Both the position numbers and the translations under genes were made by a program. Under the pieces are notes generated by a model. That model was not told where the DNA came from, ran no database searches, and was given only the letters and a program-made list of their open reading frames with translations. From assembly GCA_021156105.1 (NCBI GenBank), contig JAJNBD010000001.1, positions 62,001 through 126,000 on the forward strand: a stretch of DNA of 64,000 nt. Direction: 5' to 3'. The DNA comes from Gammaproteobacteria bacterium. GTDB lineage: Bacteria; Pseudomonadota; Gammaproteobacteria; CAISUE01. Positions 35,607 through 44,745 of this stretch are shown piece after piece; the stretch's first letter is position 1, and the number at the start of each line of letters is the position of its first letter.

Positions 35607-37271
35607 TTATTTTGATAAAATTTTTGCTAAATCCGCTTCAGGTGTGCTGATTGGATGTAGGTCAAATTTTTCAACTAAAACTTTCAAGACATTTGGTGTT
35701 AAGAATGCAGGCAAGGTTGGCCCTAAATAAATATTCTTAATTCCTAAGTAAAGTAAAGTTAGTAATACGGCAGCTGCTTTTTGTTCAAACCATGAAACAA
35801 TTAAAGAAAGAGGCAGCTCATTAACACCACAGTTGAACGCATTAGCTAAAGCAAGCGCAACTTGGATAGCTGAATAACTATCGTTGCACTGACCCATGTC
35901 TAATAAACGTGGAATACCACCGATGTTGCCAAAGTCTAACTTATTAAAACGGTATTTGCCGCAGCCTAAGGTTAAGATCATGCAGTCTTCAGGAACTTTT
36001 TGGGCAAAATCGGTGTAGTAATTGCGGCCAGGTTTTGCGCCGTCGCAACCACCAATTAAAAAGAAATGGCGAATTTCGCCAGCTTTCACTGCATCAATAA
36101 CTTGATCGGCAACACCTAAGACTGTGTTACGAGCAAATCCAATGGTAATGAATTTTCCTTCAGAGGTTTCAGCAAATCCTGGTGCTTTGAGCGCAGCTTC
36201 AATCACAGGTTTAAATTCACGGTTTTTAATATGAAGCGTGCCTGGCCAGCCTACCGCGCCACAAGTAAAGATGCGGTTGGAATAACTAGCTTGAGGTTCA
36301 ATTAAACAGTTAGTCGTAACTAAAATTGCCCCAGGAAATTCAGCAAATTCTTTTTGCTGATCTTGCCATGCACCACCATAATTGCCAACTAAGTGTGTAT
36401 AAGCTTTTAATTTTGGATAGGCATGAGCGGGTAGCAATTCGCCATGGGTATAGACATGAATGCCTGTGCCTTCTGTTTGTTGTAAGATTGCTTCTAAATC
36501 TTTTAAGTCATGTCCACTGACTAAAATGGCTTTACCTTTAACTGCTGTGATTCTTACGTTGGTTGGTTCTGGCATGCCATAGTTGCCAGTGTTAGCCGCA
36601 TCGAGTAGCTCTAGAGCTTTAAAGTTAGTTTCACCAACACGCAATGCCCAAGTTAAATAATCCTCAAGATTGCTGGATTCTGTTGCTAAAAATGCTAGGC
36701 AAGCGTGAATATTGGCATAGACATCATTATTGTCATAGCCTAAAACATGCGCGTGGTCGGTATAAGCAGCGACACCTTTTAAGCCAAAAAGAACTAAACC
36801 ATATAAGCCGGTAATATCTGGACCTTTAGTAGCGCGACGCTTAATAAAGCCAATAGCATCAGCTTGTTTGGTAAGATCTGCCATATTGCCAGCTGGCTGA
36901 AAAGCAGCAGGTCCATCAGTAAACGTTTTTGGAAGTTGTTGGTTGTCATTACAAGCTTGTTCATAGCGTGCTTTCATTCTTTCACGTAAATCTACTGCAA
37001 GAAGAATAAGACTTTTAATCCTCTCTGGGTCAAAGTTCACATTAGTTAACGTTGAAAATAATGCTTCTACAACAAAGGCATCCACTTCTCGGTCAATAAT
37101 ATTAAATGCACGTGCTTCATTAGCGAATATTCCTAGGCCTTGCAATGCATAGACTAATAGATCTTGTAAACCTGCTGTTGTATCGTCTTTCCCACAAATA
37201 CCTTTAATTGTGCAGCCTAAACCCATCGGGGTACGCGTGGTTTGTTCACATTGGTAGCAAAACATTGACAT
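35607..37271 (-). CDS. hcp: Hybrid cluster protein / hydroxylamine reductase
   Basis: A 554-residue cytosolic iron-sulfur protein involved in NO and hydroxylamine detoxification under low oxygen. The N-terminal cluster motif is [20 protein letters not shown] then TIKGICGK. Hybrid-cluster ligands lie in [35 protein letters not shown] and [11 protein letters not shown]. The length is right for the class I/II prismane proteins. An FNR box with perfect class II spacing drives it (see 37331-37344). The two downstream genes look like its electron donors instead of the usual single Hcr. Confidence 0.95.
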   Translation of the reverse strand: MSMFCYQCEQTTRTPMGLGCTIKGICGKDDTTAGLQDLLVYALQGLGIFANEARAFNIIDREVDAFVVEALFSTLTNVNFDPERIKSLILLAVDLRERMKARYEQACNDNQQLPKTFTDGPAAFQPAGNMADLTKQADAIGFIKRRATKGPDITGLYGLVLFGLKGVAAYTDHAHVLGYDNNDVYANIHACLAFLATESSNLEDYLTWALRVGETNFKALELLDAANTGNYGMPEPTNVRITAVKGKAILVSGHDLKDLEAILQQTEGTGIHVYTHGELLPAHAYPKLKAYTHLVGNYGGAWQDQQKEFAEFPGAILVTTNCLIEPQASYSNRIFTCGAVGWPGTLHIKNREFKPVIEAALKAPGFAETSEGKFITIGFARNTVLGVADQVIDAVKAGEIRHFFLIGGCDGAKPGRNYYTDFAQKVPEDCMILTLGCGKYRFNKLDFGNIGGIPRLLDMGQCNDSYSAIQVALALANAFNCGVNELPLSLIVSWFEQKAAAVLLTLLYLGIKNIYLGPTLPAFLTPNVLKVLVEKFDLHPISTPEADLAKILSK

Positions 37272-37330
37272 ATAAGCCTCTCTTTATTTTAGAACATGCG
37301 TGTATTGTAAGAATCGTAGAGGAATAAAAA

Positions 37331-37344
37331 TTGATCTATATCAA
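37331..37344. promoter_or_regulatory. FNR/ANR box shared by hcp and hemN promoters
   Basis: TTGATCTATATCAA is a perfect match to the TTGAT-N4-ATCAA FNR consensus. On the minus strand the -10 TACAAT (37309-37304) is centred 31 bp away, and on the plus strand TATTGT (37366-37371) is also centred 31 bp away. Both fit class II activation, so one symmetric site can switch on both hcp and hemN when oxygen falls. Confidence 0.85.
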
Positions 37345-37439
37345 GAAAAGTTTTCCTGGGAAGCGTATTGTTTTAGCTGAAAACTTTTTGCGAATTAATA
37401 AATAAATCCTTGAGAATCATGATGATAAGAGAAAGTATT

Positions 37440-38804
37440 ATGTCGCCAGCCTTGCTGCAGCGCTTAAGCAAATATGATAGGCCTGTTCCTCGTTACACGA
37501 GTTATCCAACAGCGCCTCATTTTTCGACAAAAATCAACGAGCAGCTTTATCGTAACTGGTTAAACGAGCTCGCCCCAGAAACCTCGCTCTCGGTCTATTG
37601 CCATATCCCGTTTTGCAAACAGCTATGTTGGTATTGCGGTTGCCATACAAGTATTCGCCAGAATTATGAAGCCATTAAAAACTATCTAGCGCTATTGGTT
37701 AAAGAAACAGATTTAATCTGCGAAGCGTTAGGCACTAAATTTTCTTTAGCACAACTTCATTTTGGCGGCGGCTCGCCATCGATTCTGGCGCCTGCAGACT
37801 TTATGGCACTAGTGGAAAAGTTTAAAGCCTCTTTTAACGTTCAATCTGATGCAAGTATTGCTATTGAGCTTGACCCACGTGATGTAAATGAACCAAAAGT
37901 AGAAGCTTATAAAAAAGCAGGTATTAATCGAGTTTCCTTAGGGGTTCAAGATTTTAATCCAGAAGTGCAAGAAGCAATTCATCGTGTTCAACCGTTTGAG
38001 CTAGTCGAAAAGCTTTTTCATCTATTGAGAAAACATGAGATTAACAACATTAATATGGATTTGCTTTATGGGCTGCCTGCCCAAACGTTTGAGGGTATCC
38101 AACGTAATATCCAGCAAGCTATTTCTTTAAATCCTAGCCGCATTGCTTTATTTGGTTACGCACATGTGCCATGGAAAAAGAAACATATGCAAATGATTGC
38201 TAATCACCATTTGCCTGATAGCTCAATGCGTTTAGAAATGTTTTATATGGCATCCCAAGCTTTGGAGAAAGCAGGGTATGTTGCTGTGGGATTAGACCAC
38301 TTTGTTAAGCCAACAGACCCTATGGCGATTGCTTTGCAGCAAGGCACCTTGGGTCGTAGTTTTCAAGGATATGAAGCAAATGGCGACCTTGGGACATTAA
38401 TTGGTTTGGGGGTTTCTAGTATTAGTACCTTGCCCCAAGGATATACACAAAATTGCTTAGACATGCTGGCGTATAAAAAAAGTATTACAACGCATCAGTT
38501 GCCCATTATCAAAGGTGTTGAATTTAATCGAGATGATCCAATTAGGCGAGCGATTATTGAGCGCTTAATGTGTTATCTGGAAGTAGATCTTGAAGCAATT
38601 GGTAAAAAATATTTTATTGATCAAGCGCAATTTATTCCTTGCTTAAAAAATCTAGAATCTCTTGCTGAAGATAATTTAATTAAAATTGATGGTAAAAAAA
38701 TTATTATTAATCCTGAGGCAAGGCAGGTTGTGCGTTTAGTTTGTGCGGCGTTTGACCAGTATTTTGATCCGGCGGAAAAAAATAAACATGCAAGTGTTAG
38801 CTAA
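37440..38804 (+). CDS. hemN: Oxygen-independent coproporphyrinogen III oxidase
   Basis: Radical SAM enzyme that converts coproporphyrinogen III to protoporphyrinogen IX without oxygen. The cluster motif is CHIPFCKQLCWYCGCH (CX3CX2CXC). The SAM-binding LHFGGGSPSIL and EIDPRDV-like AIELDPRDVNEP follow, and then RVSLGVQDFNPEVQEAIHRV. ATG at 37440 gives MSPALLQRLSKYDRPVPRYT, aligned with the family; upstream starts have no ribosome site. It is divergent from hcp with a shared FNR box. Confidence 0.95.
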   Translation: MSPALLQRLSKYDRPVPRYTSYPTAPHFSTKINEQLYRNWLNELAPETSLSVYCHIPFCKQLCWYCGCHTSIRQNYEAIKNYLALLVKETDLICEALGTKFSLAQLHFGGGSPSILAPADFMALVEKFKASFNVQSDASIAIELDPRDVNEPKVEAYKKAGINRVSLGVQDFNPEVQEAIHRVQPFELVEKLFHLLRKHEINNINMDLLYGLPAQTFEGIQRNIQQAISLNPSRIALFGYAHVPWKKKHMQMIANHHLPDSSMRLEMFYMASQALEKAGYVAVGLDHFVKPTDPMAIALQQGTLGRSFQGYEANGDLGTLIGLGVSSISTLPQGYTQNCLDMLAYKKSITTHQLPIIKGVEFNRDDPIRRAIIERLMCYLEVDLEAIGKKYFIDQAQFIPCLKNLESLAEDNLIKIDGKKIIINPEARQVVRLVCAAFDQYFDPAEKNKHASVS

Positions 38805-38816
38805 CTGGAGACTTTT

Positions 38817-40010
38817 ATGAGTAGTATATCTGCTTCGCAGCATTATGATATTGCTATCATTGGAGCAGGACCTGTAGGAATATGCTTTGCATGTTCGTTA
38901 GCTAATTCTGGCCTACGAGTTGCATTAATAGAAAGGCAATCAGAAGCGCAGCTTGCTGAACCAGCATTTGATGGGCGTGATATTGCTTTAACACATTTCT
39001 CAGTGGGAATATTACATGCTTTGGATATTTGGCCAAGAATCCCTGAATCAGAAGTCTCTTTATTAAAAGAAGCCCAGGTAATGGATGGGGGCTCTAGCTA
39101 TTTTATGCGGTTTGAAGCGCCTTCTTCTAATGCTCATGGTTTAGGTTACTTGGTTCCTAATCATTTAATACGTAAAGCTGCTTTTGCCACTGCAAAACTT
39201 TTACCACATATTCACTGGTTTACTGAGAAACAAGTGGTGAATATCTCGTCTTATGCTGATGGAATGACAATTAATTTTTCTAACGCTCAGGCGGTGACGG
39301 CGTCTCTTGTCGTTGCTGCTGATAGCCGATTTTCTGAAGCACGCAGGCAGATAGGTATATCAGCTAGTATGCAAGATTTTGGTAAAACGATGATTACTTG
39401 TCGTATGGCGCTTGAGCAATCTCATAATAGTATTGCTTGTGAATGGTTCGGTTACGGTCAGACAATTGCCACTTTGCCGCTTACCAATCACTGCGCTTCT
39501 GTTGTAGTTACTTTACCTTCGCTGCAAGCAGAAAAATTGCTGCGTTTATCAACAGAGGAATTTACAGAAAATATTGAAAATAGGCTTAATAAACGTTTTG
39601 GAAAAATGCAGCTTGTCACAAAGCGCTATGCTTGCCCGCTCGTTGCTGTTTATGCTAATCGTTTTGTGCTAGAGCGTTTTGCTCTGCTTGGCGATGCGGC
39701 AGTGGGGATGCATCCTGTTACAGCCCATGGTTTTAATTTTGGTTTGCGAGGAGTGGATAGTCTGAGCGGTAAAATTAATACAGCATTGGCACATCATAAA
39801 AAATTTTATGATTTAGCGGTGTTAAAAGAATATGAAAAAGAATATAAGCGAACGACACGGCCCCTTTATGTGGCAACTAATGCAATTGTAAAGCTTTATA
39901 CCAATGATTCTGCGCCTGCAAAAATTTTACGCAAAGTAGGTTTACATGTTGGCAACCGGCTGGTGCCATTTAAAAAATTATTAATTAAAAATTTAACTAA
40001 GTCGTATTAA
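38817..40010 (+). CDS. UbiH/COQ6-family FAD hydroxylase, possibly UbiM
   Basis: A 397-residue flavoprotein monooxygenase of ubiquinone biosynthesis. The N-terminal FAD fold reads YDIAIIGAGPVGICFACSLA, then LIERQ. A family-specific GRDIALTHFSV is near residue 52. The second FAD motif is FALLGDAAVGMHPVTAHGFN, then FGLRG. The GMHPVTAHGFN variant, rather than the HxxxPxxGQGxN of UbiH/UbiF/UbiI, is what I associate with UbiM, an alternative broad-range hydroxylase. It starts 12 bases after hemN, likely in the same FNR-controlled transcript. The ring position it hydroxylates is not fixed by the sequence. Confidence 0.75.
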   Translation: MSSISASQHYDIAIIGAGPVGICFACSLANSGLRVALIERQSEAQLAEPAFDGRDIALTHFSVGILHALDIWPRIPESEVSLLKEAQVMDGGSSYFMRFEAPSSNAHGLGYLVPNHLIRKAAFATAKLLPHIHWFTEKQVVNISSYADGMTINFSNAQAVTASLVVAADSRFSEARRQIGISASMQDFGKTMITCRMALEQSHNSIACEWFGYGQTIATLPLTNHCASVVVTLPSLQAEKLLRLSTEEFTENIENRLNKRFGKMQLVTKRYACPLVAVYANRFVLERFALLGDAAVGMHPVTAHGFNFGLRGVDSLSGKINTALAHHKKFYDLAVLKEYEKEYKRTTRPLYVATNAIVKLYTNDSAPAKILRKVGLHVGNRLVPFKKLLIKNLTKSY

Positions 40011-40075
40011 AATAGCCTGTGGGGCAGCTGTGTCTTACACGGAAAATATAAAAATAAAAAAATATAGGGGGGCTT

Positions 40076-40954
40076 ATGTTCCATGATGTAGAAATTTTTA
40101 TTCGTGTTGCAGAGTACCAAAGTTTTTCTAAAGCAGCAAGAAAATTAAATTTAACGCCGCCAGCAATTACGCGCCATATTGCAAAGTTAGAGAAAGAATT
40201 AGCTGTGCGCCTTTTTCAGCGCAATACACGTCAGGTTGTGTTAACAGAAGCTGGTCATATCTTTTATGAAAATTGTTTTAAGCTAATGCATGATTATCAA
40301 GGTGCTATTAATCAGATTAAAAGCCTTGATAACAAAATTAATGGCAAACTAAAAATAGGCATACCAAGTTCTATTAGTCATTTATTTGTGGCTTCAGCTT
40401 TGAAAGCGTTCTTGTTGACTTATCCTTTTTTGTCTATTGAGATTGTTATTGGCAATCATCTTATTGATTTGCTAAGCAGCGGTTTTGACTTAATTGTCCA
40501 CTGCGGAGAGATTGCCGATAATAATTTCTATAGTAAAAAAATAGGAACCTGGTCAAGGATTACCTGTGCAGCGCCTGAGTTTTTAAGGGAGTTTGGTTTG
40601 CCGGCGACGCCTTATGAGCTTAGTGGTTACAATTGTTTAGACCATCTTGATAATGCAGGTCAGGTATGGTCTTATAAATTTTCGGATGGAATTAAGCAAA
40701 TCAGTATATCTGGAAACGTACGAGCTAATAGCAGCTTGGATTTAAAGCAGCTAGCTATTAAAGGCCTTGGAATAACAAATTTGCCCAGCTTCATTGTTGA
40801 AGATGCGATTAACCAAAATTTTTTGTGTCCTATATTAGTTGATTATCAATTACCGCCGATTGGCATGTATATGGTGTATCCAAGTAAGCAATACTTGAAC
40901 CAGAAAACTAAAGTGTTTATGGAGTTTTTTGAATCGCTGGGCATTACAAGATAG
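40076..40954 (+). CDS. LysR-family transcriptional regulator
   Basis: A 292-residue activator/repressor. The winged HTH is clear: FIRVAEYQSFSKAARKLNLT, then PPAITRHIAKLEKELAVRLF, then QRNTRQVVLTEAGHIFYENC. The C-terminal periplasmic-binding-like domain senses an unknown co-inducer. The ribosome site AGGGGGGC precedes ATG. No divergent target gene lies immediately upstream, as ubiH-like runs the same way, so it may regulate at a distance or itself. Confidence 0.88.
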   Translation: MFHDVEIFIRVAEYQSFSKAARKLNLTPPAITRHIAKLEKELAVRLFQRNTRQVVLTEAGHIFYENCFKLMHDYQGAINQIKSLDNKINGKLKIGIPSSISHLFVASALKAFLLTYPFLSIEIVIGNHLIDLLSSGFDLIVHCGEIADNNFYSKKIGTWSRITCAAPEFLREFGLPATPYELSGYNCLDHLDNAGQVWSYKFSDGIKQISISGNVRANSSLDLKQLAIKGLGITNLPSFIVEDAINQNFLCPILVDYQLPPIGMYMVYPSKQYLNQKTKVFMEFFESLGITR

Positions 40955-41023
40955 TCGAGCTGAAAGGGCTTTTGTTGCAAAATATTTTTGTGCCATCCTT
41001 GGCGCAGCATAGTACCCAGCGTG

Positions 41024-42118
41024 TTAACTTAGCAGTGCTAGGTGTTCTAATTTTTGCGTTATTTCAGCGTCGCTAGATGGCATGATATTTATTTTTTTCC
41101 AGAAGCTTGTTGATGGGGTTTTCGCTGGCAAGTTAGTAGGGGGTGTCTCTTCACCTAAGGATAAGCGGCGTGCGGTACTAAAGCAGTGGGTGAGTGCTGT
41201 CGTACTGTTCATGATGATAACAAAAGCCGCAATGGTTTTAAGGGTATTAGAGGGGGCGCATTTAAAGAGCTCAAGGCAGCTTTCTTTTATTGAACGATTA
41301 AGAATTTCTCTAGTGCTAGGAATTTTAAGTCCTGCCGTAGTATGCTGCGCTTGATAAATTTTAAGTTTTGCTAAAGAATCTAGAGGCGTAGTAAAAGCGC
41401 CTGAGATGGTGCCACTTAAAATCATACTTAATGAGCTTGCAAGTGTTTCGGTCATGTGTTGATTAAGCAAATATTTTTTAATTTCTTCAGGTAGTATAAA
41501 GAAGCATGCTGCATTCAGTTGCCGGCTGCTTAGGCGTAAACCAAATCCTGCCTTAGATAGTGACGTGGTTTGTGCTCGTGGTAATTCTGCTATATTGATA
41601 GTAGGATTTGCTTTTTCGTATAGACGCATGGAGTTTGATTTATTGGTGGCAATGGTTTCAGCTAGGGGGGTGATGAGACCAACAATACTATAGTGAATTA
41701 GCTTCGATTTTAAAGTTATCGCTTCTTCTGGTGCTAATGCATTAATTTTTGCTTCCATTGTTTCAGCTTTTCCTGTTGTGCTTGCTGGTTTTCCCAAAAT
41801 TGCGCTATCAATTTCTTTTGTTGCAATGGTTGTTAAATTGCGTTTATAGGAAGCATCAATCATATATTTTAAGCCTTCAAAGCAACTATAAATCCCTTTG
41901 GGTTTTATAAGATTTGTTGATGCATTTTTTGAAAGTAGTAAGTTGTCAGCGAAATTTTGTAGTGGTGCTAATGCAGTAGCTACAGTAACAGGAACAATCG
42001 CTAGCTTAGTAAGGAATTCTCCAGTAGTAAATAGCTTTTTTGCATTTTTCGTATTTATTGATAACTCAATTCCTTTATCATAATTTCGTTTGGTAATGCC
42101 TAAAAGTTCAATATACAT
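41024..42118 (-). CDS. Mitochondrial-carrier-family mimic, putative effector
   Basis: A 364-residue membrane protein with the three-repeat plan of eukaryotic mitochondrial carriers. The odd-helix P-x-[DE]-type motif recurs at APLQNFADNLL (Pro52), TPLAETIATNK (Pro151) and TPLDSLAKLKIYQ (Pro245), about 95-99 residues apart. Each is preceded by small-residue helices (IVPVTVATALA; IHYSIVGLIT; MILSGTISGAF). After repeats 1 and 2 come carrier-like matrix/even-helix stretches: SCFEGLKYM, and FGLRLSSRQLNAACFFILPE with EIKKYL. The 50-residue tail is proline-rich. Legionella LncP is a known translocated carrier mimic. There is no bacterial signal peptide. Transport substrate and delivery are unknown; the fold call is supported by spacing. 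Confidence 0.65.
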   Translation of the reverse strand: MYIELLGITKRNYDKGIELSINTKNAKKLFTTGEFLTKLAIVPVTVATALAPLQNFADNLLLSKNASTNLIKPKGIYSCFEGLKYMIDASYKRNLTTIATKEIDSAILGKPASTTGKAETMEAKINALAPEEAITLKSKLIHYSIVGLITPLAETIATNKSNSMRLYEKANPTINIAELPRAQTTSLSKAGFGLRLSSRQLNAACFFILPEEIKKYLLNQHMTETLASSLSMILSGTISGAFTTPLDSLAKLKIYQAQHTTAGLKIPSTREILNRSIKESCLELFKCAPSNTLKTIAAFVIIMNSTTALTHCFSTARRLSLGEETPPTNLPAKTPSTSFWKKINIMPSSDAEITQKLEHLALLS

Positions 42119-42382
42119 ATAGTGCCCCTTTTTTTGTTTTTTTGAATAGGCATATTTTAGTGCGGATCGTTTATAAGATCATCGGCATTTTTATAAAAAT
42201 ACTTTTAATTTATGCGTAATAATCTTTCTTTGGCTTATAGGCTTGGCAAGCTTAGGATAAAAAATCAATGGAATATTTAAAAAATCTTAATAGTCTTTTT
42301 CTTTAATTGATGATAACGCTGGTTGGCAGGTAAGGTAAAATTTCTACGGTTTAAAAACTTAAGAAATTTGGAGTAAAGATAT

Positions 42383-42787
42383 ATGAAAAAAAGTTTTGCT
42401 ACTGTTATAGATTATCAAGAAAAGCCTTCTTTTCAGGAAGTGGCTGCTAAAGTTGATGATGACGATGATGATACTTGGGTTCATGTTGACTTTGCTAATT
42501 TTGAAAACAGCGACAATATCAAAGAAACTGATACACAAAGTTCATATAGCGAAGTTGAAGTTTTGCCAGATATACAAGAAATTCTTGATGATACAGAAGT
42601 GGAAGAGTCCGCTAATGATAGTTTACCTGGAAAAGCTACTGATGATGTTAAAGATTCAAAATTTAATTTGATGTGCTTTGCCCATTTAGGTACTGGATTT
42701 TTCTCTCGTAAGCAGCCAATTACCCCTGGCGAGGGAGCTGTTCATCAAGAAGTTGGCTTGCAGCTAGTAAAGTATCTGCTCTTCTAA
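42383..42787 (+). CDS. Acidic hypothetical protein
   Basis: A 134-residue, strongly acidic protein: a run of six Asp in AAKVDDDDDDTWVHVDF, then many Glu/Asp (EVEVLPDIQEILDDTEVEE). A less charged C-terminus contains FNLMCFAHLGTGFFSRK and VGLQLVKYLLF. I do not recognise a family. It lacks a signal peptide and is transcribed toward cydA, ending 30 bases before the FNR box. Acidic disordered small proteins like this are frequent among secreted effectors, but that is only a hint. Confidence 0.45.
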   Translation: MKKSFATVIDYQEKPSFQEVAAKVDDDDDDTWVHVDFANFENSDNIKETDTQSSYSEVEVLPDIQEILDDTEVEESANDSLPGKATDDVKDSKFNLMCFAHLGTGFFSRKQPITPGEGAVHQEVGLQLVKYLLF

Positions 42788-42816
42788 TTTTCAAAATGGG
42801 TGGTTTTAAATAGATA

Positions 42817-42830
42817 TTGATTTATATCAA
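42817..42830 (+). promoter_or_regulatory. FNR/ANR box of the cydABX promoter
   Basis: TTGATTTATATCAA is a perfect FNR consensus palindrome. A -10 candidate TACAAT (42852-42857) is centred 31 bp downstream, placing the box at about -41.5 as in class II FNR-activated promoters. Transcription would start near 42865, about 100 bases before cydA. Confidence 0.85.
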
Positions 42831-42967
42831 ATAAACTCTTGGTGATTGTAATACAATTTCTCAAGTTTAGTACTGAGGGCTTTTAATCACTAAATAAGAA
42901 CATGCTTTTGACGGTAATGTTGTTTAAGAAAACTTAAAAAATTTTTCAAATTAATAGGTAATGCGCT

Positions 42968-44488
42968 ATGCTTGAAAATCTTGATGTTGTTACGCTCTCG
43001 CGTATTCAATTTGGGTTAACCGCCATGTACCACTTCATCTTTGTGCCTTTAACTCTTGGCCTGTCGGTGATTCTTGGAATCATGGAAACGATTTATGTTA
43101 TGACAGGGCGAGAAATCTGGAAAAAGATGACTCAATACTGGGGAATCCTTTTTGGTATTAACTTTGTGATGGGGGTTGCTACTGGAATTACCATGGAATT
43201 TCAGTTCGGGACTAACTGGGCGTACTACGCACACTATGTAGGTGATGTGTTTGGTACACCATTAGCGATTGAAGGCTTCATGGCATTCTTTTTGGAAGCG
43301 ACCTTTGTTGGTATGTTCGTATTTGGCTGGAATCGTATGAGCAAAGTTGCTCACTTAACTACCACGTGGATGGTAGCATTGGGTTCGAATCTTTCAGCAT
43401 TATGGATTTTGATTGCAAATGGTTGGATGCAGCATCCTGTTGGCGCACACTTTAACTTTCAAACTTTACGTATGGAAGTTAGCAACTTTGGTGATGTGCT
43501 TTTTAACCCAGTGGGTCAAGCAAAATTTGTTCATACCGTCAGCGCTGGCTATGTGACAGGGGCGACTTTTGTGCTTGCAGTCAGTGCTTATTTTTTGCTG
43601 CGTAAGCGTAACAGTGAATTTGCGATTCGCTCAATAACTGTTGCTGCTTCTTTTGGTTTGGCTGCTGCTTTATCTGCCATTGTGCTTGGCGATGAAAGTG
43701 GTTACTTGGCAGGCGAAAATCAAAAAATGAAATTAGCAGCCGTTGAAGGAGCTTGGCATACAGAGGCCGCCCCCGCAAGCTTTAATTTAATTGGTTTTCC
43801 TAATCAAGATACGCATGAAACTGAAGGCGCGATTAAAATTCCTTATGTTCTTGGTTTGATTGCAACACGATCTTTAGATAAGCCAGTGATGGGTATTGAT
43901 GACTTAGTGAAAGAGAATGCTTTTCGAATCCAAGATGGCATTCAAGCTTACAGCGCACTGCGAGTTTTGTTGAAAGATCCAAACGACAAAGTCGCGCAGC
44001 AGCAATTATCTGCGCATGAAAGTAACCTTGGATATAGTTTGCTGTTAAAGCCTTATACCAACAATATTATTGATGCAACACCAGCACAAATTCAAAAAGC
44101 AGCTGAGGATACCGTTCCACATGTTGCGCCATTATTCTGGACTTTCCGCATCATGGTTGCTTGTGCATTTTTCTTCTTGGCATTATTTGCAGTGGCATTT
44201 TACCTTTCTTGCAAACGTACTTTAGAGAAAAAATGGTTTTTAGTTGTTGCATTCTGCAGCTTGCCACTTCCGTGGGTTGCTTCTGAAATGGGCTGGTTTG
44301 TTGCGGAAAATGGCCGTCAACCTTGGGCAATCGATGGTGTGTTACCAACATTTTTAGGCACTTCATCTCTAGCAACAACAGATTTATGGATTAGTGTCAG
44401 CGGTTTTGTGGTGTTTTATACACTGCTAGCTATTGTTGAAGTATACCTGATGATTAAATACATCAGGTTAGGACCTGAAAATACTTAA
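42968..44488 (+). CDS. cydA: Cytochrome bd ubiquinol oxidase subunit I
   Basis: High-affinity terminal oxidase subunit carrying hemes b558, b595 and d in the inner membrane; 506 residues. Key elements: SRIQFGLTAMYHFIFVPLTL with axial His22, GWMQHPVGAHFNFQTLRME, AKFVHTVSAGYVTG with the b558 His, the Q-loop start KIPYVLGLIATRSL, and WTFRIMVACAF with the b558 Met. GRQPWAIDGVLPT near the C-terminus is the GRQPW family signature. It heads the cydA-cydB-cydX set under a class II FNR box. A 257-base structured gap separates it from cydB. Confidence 0.97.
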   Translation: MLENLDVVTLSRIQFGLTAMYHFIFVPLTLGLSVILGIMETIYVMTGREIWKKMTQYWGILFGINFVMGVATGITMEFQFGTNWAYYAHYVGDVFGTPLAIEGFMAFFLEATFVGMFVFGWNRMSKVAHLTTTWMVALGSNLSALWILIANGWMQHPVGAHFNFQTLRMEVSNFGDVLFNPVGQAKFVHTVSAGYVTGATFVLAVSAYFLLRKRNSEFAIRSITVAASFGLAAALSAIVLGDESGYLAGENQKMKLAAVEGAWHTEAAPASFNLIGFPNQDTHETEGAIKIPYVLGLIATRSLDKPVMGIDDLVKENAFRIQDGIQAYSALRVLLKDPNDKVAQQQLSAHESNLGYSLLLKPYTNNIIDATPAQIQKAAEDTVPHVAPLFWTFRIMVACAFFFLALFAVAFYLSCKRTLEKKWFLVVAFCSLPLPWVASEMGWFVAENGRQPWAIDGVLPTFLGTSSLATTDLWISVSGFVVFYTLLAIVEVYLMIKYIRLGPENT

Positions 44489-44589
44489 AAATAGGATGCT
44501 CTTGTTATTTGTGATCGATGGATAAAAAGATAAGGTTAAAATTTCATCCGCTTCTATCACAAAATTTAAAAGATCAAGAGTAGAGAGTT

Positions 44590-44699
44590 GGAGTTGCAAA
44601 AATGAAACGTTACATTATTCACGCTCCTTGTGTACCGTTTTAAGTTGCTTTATTTGAGCAACAAAAAACAGAGTGAAATTTAGTAATTTTTGCAACTCC
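44590..44699. repeat. Long-range inverted repeat in the cydA-cydB gap
   Basis: GGAGTTGCAAAAAT (44590-44603) and ATTTTTGCAACTCC (44686-44699) are perfect 14-base inverted copies separated by 82 bases. Inside lies a second hairpin, GTTGCT/AGCAAC (44644-44662). The left arm contains a ribosome site for a 13-codon ORF, and the right arm ends 46 bases before cydB. This looks like a regulatory RNA structure or a small mobile repeat. It could tune cydB output relative to cydA. Confidence 0.55.
44602..44643 (+). other. 13-codon ORF inside the cydA-cydB structured leader
   Basis: ATG at 44602 is preceded by GGAG at 8 bases and reads MKRYIIHAPCVPF then stop. The ribosome site can pair with the right arm of the 14-bp inverted repeat just before cydB. 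A leader peptide controlling folding of that arm is conceivable; it could also be chance. Confidence 0.3.
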
Positions 44700-44745
44700 T
44701 TTTAAAAAGAGTTAAACATAATCGCTATATAGAAGAGAGGATAAT

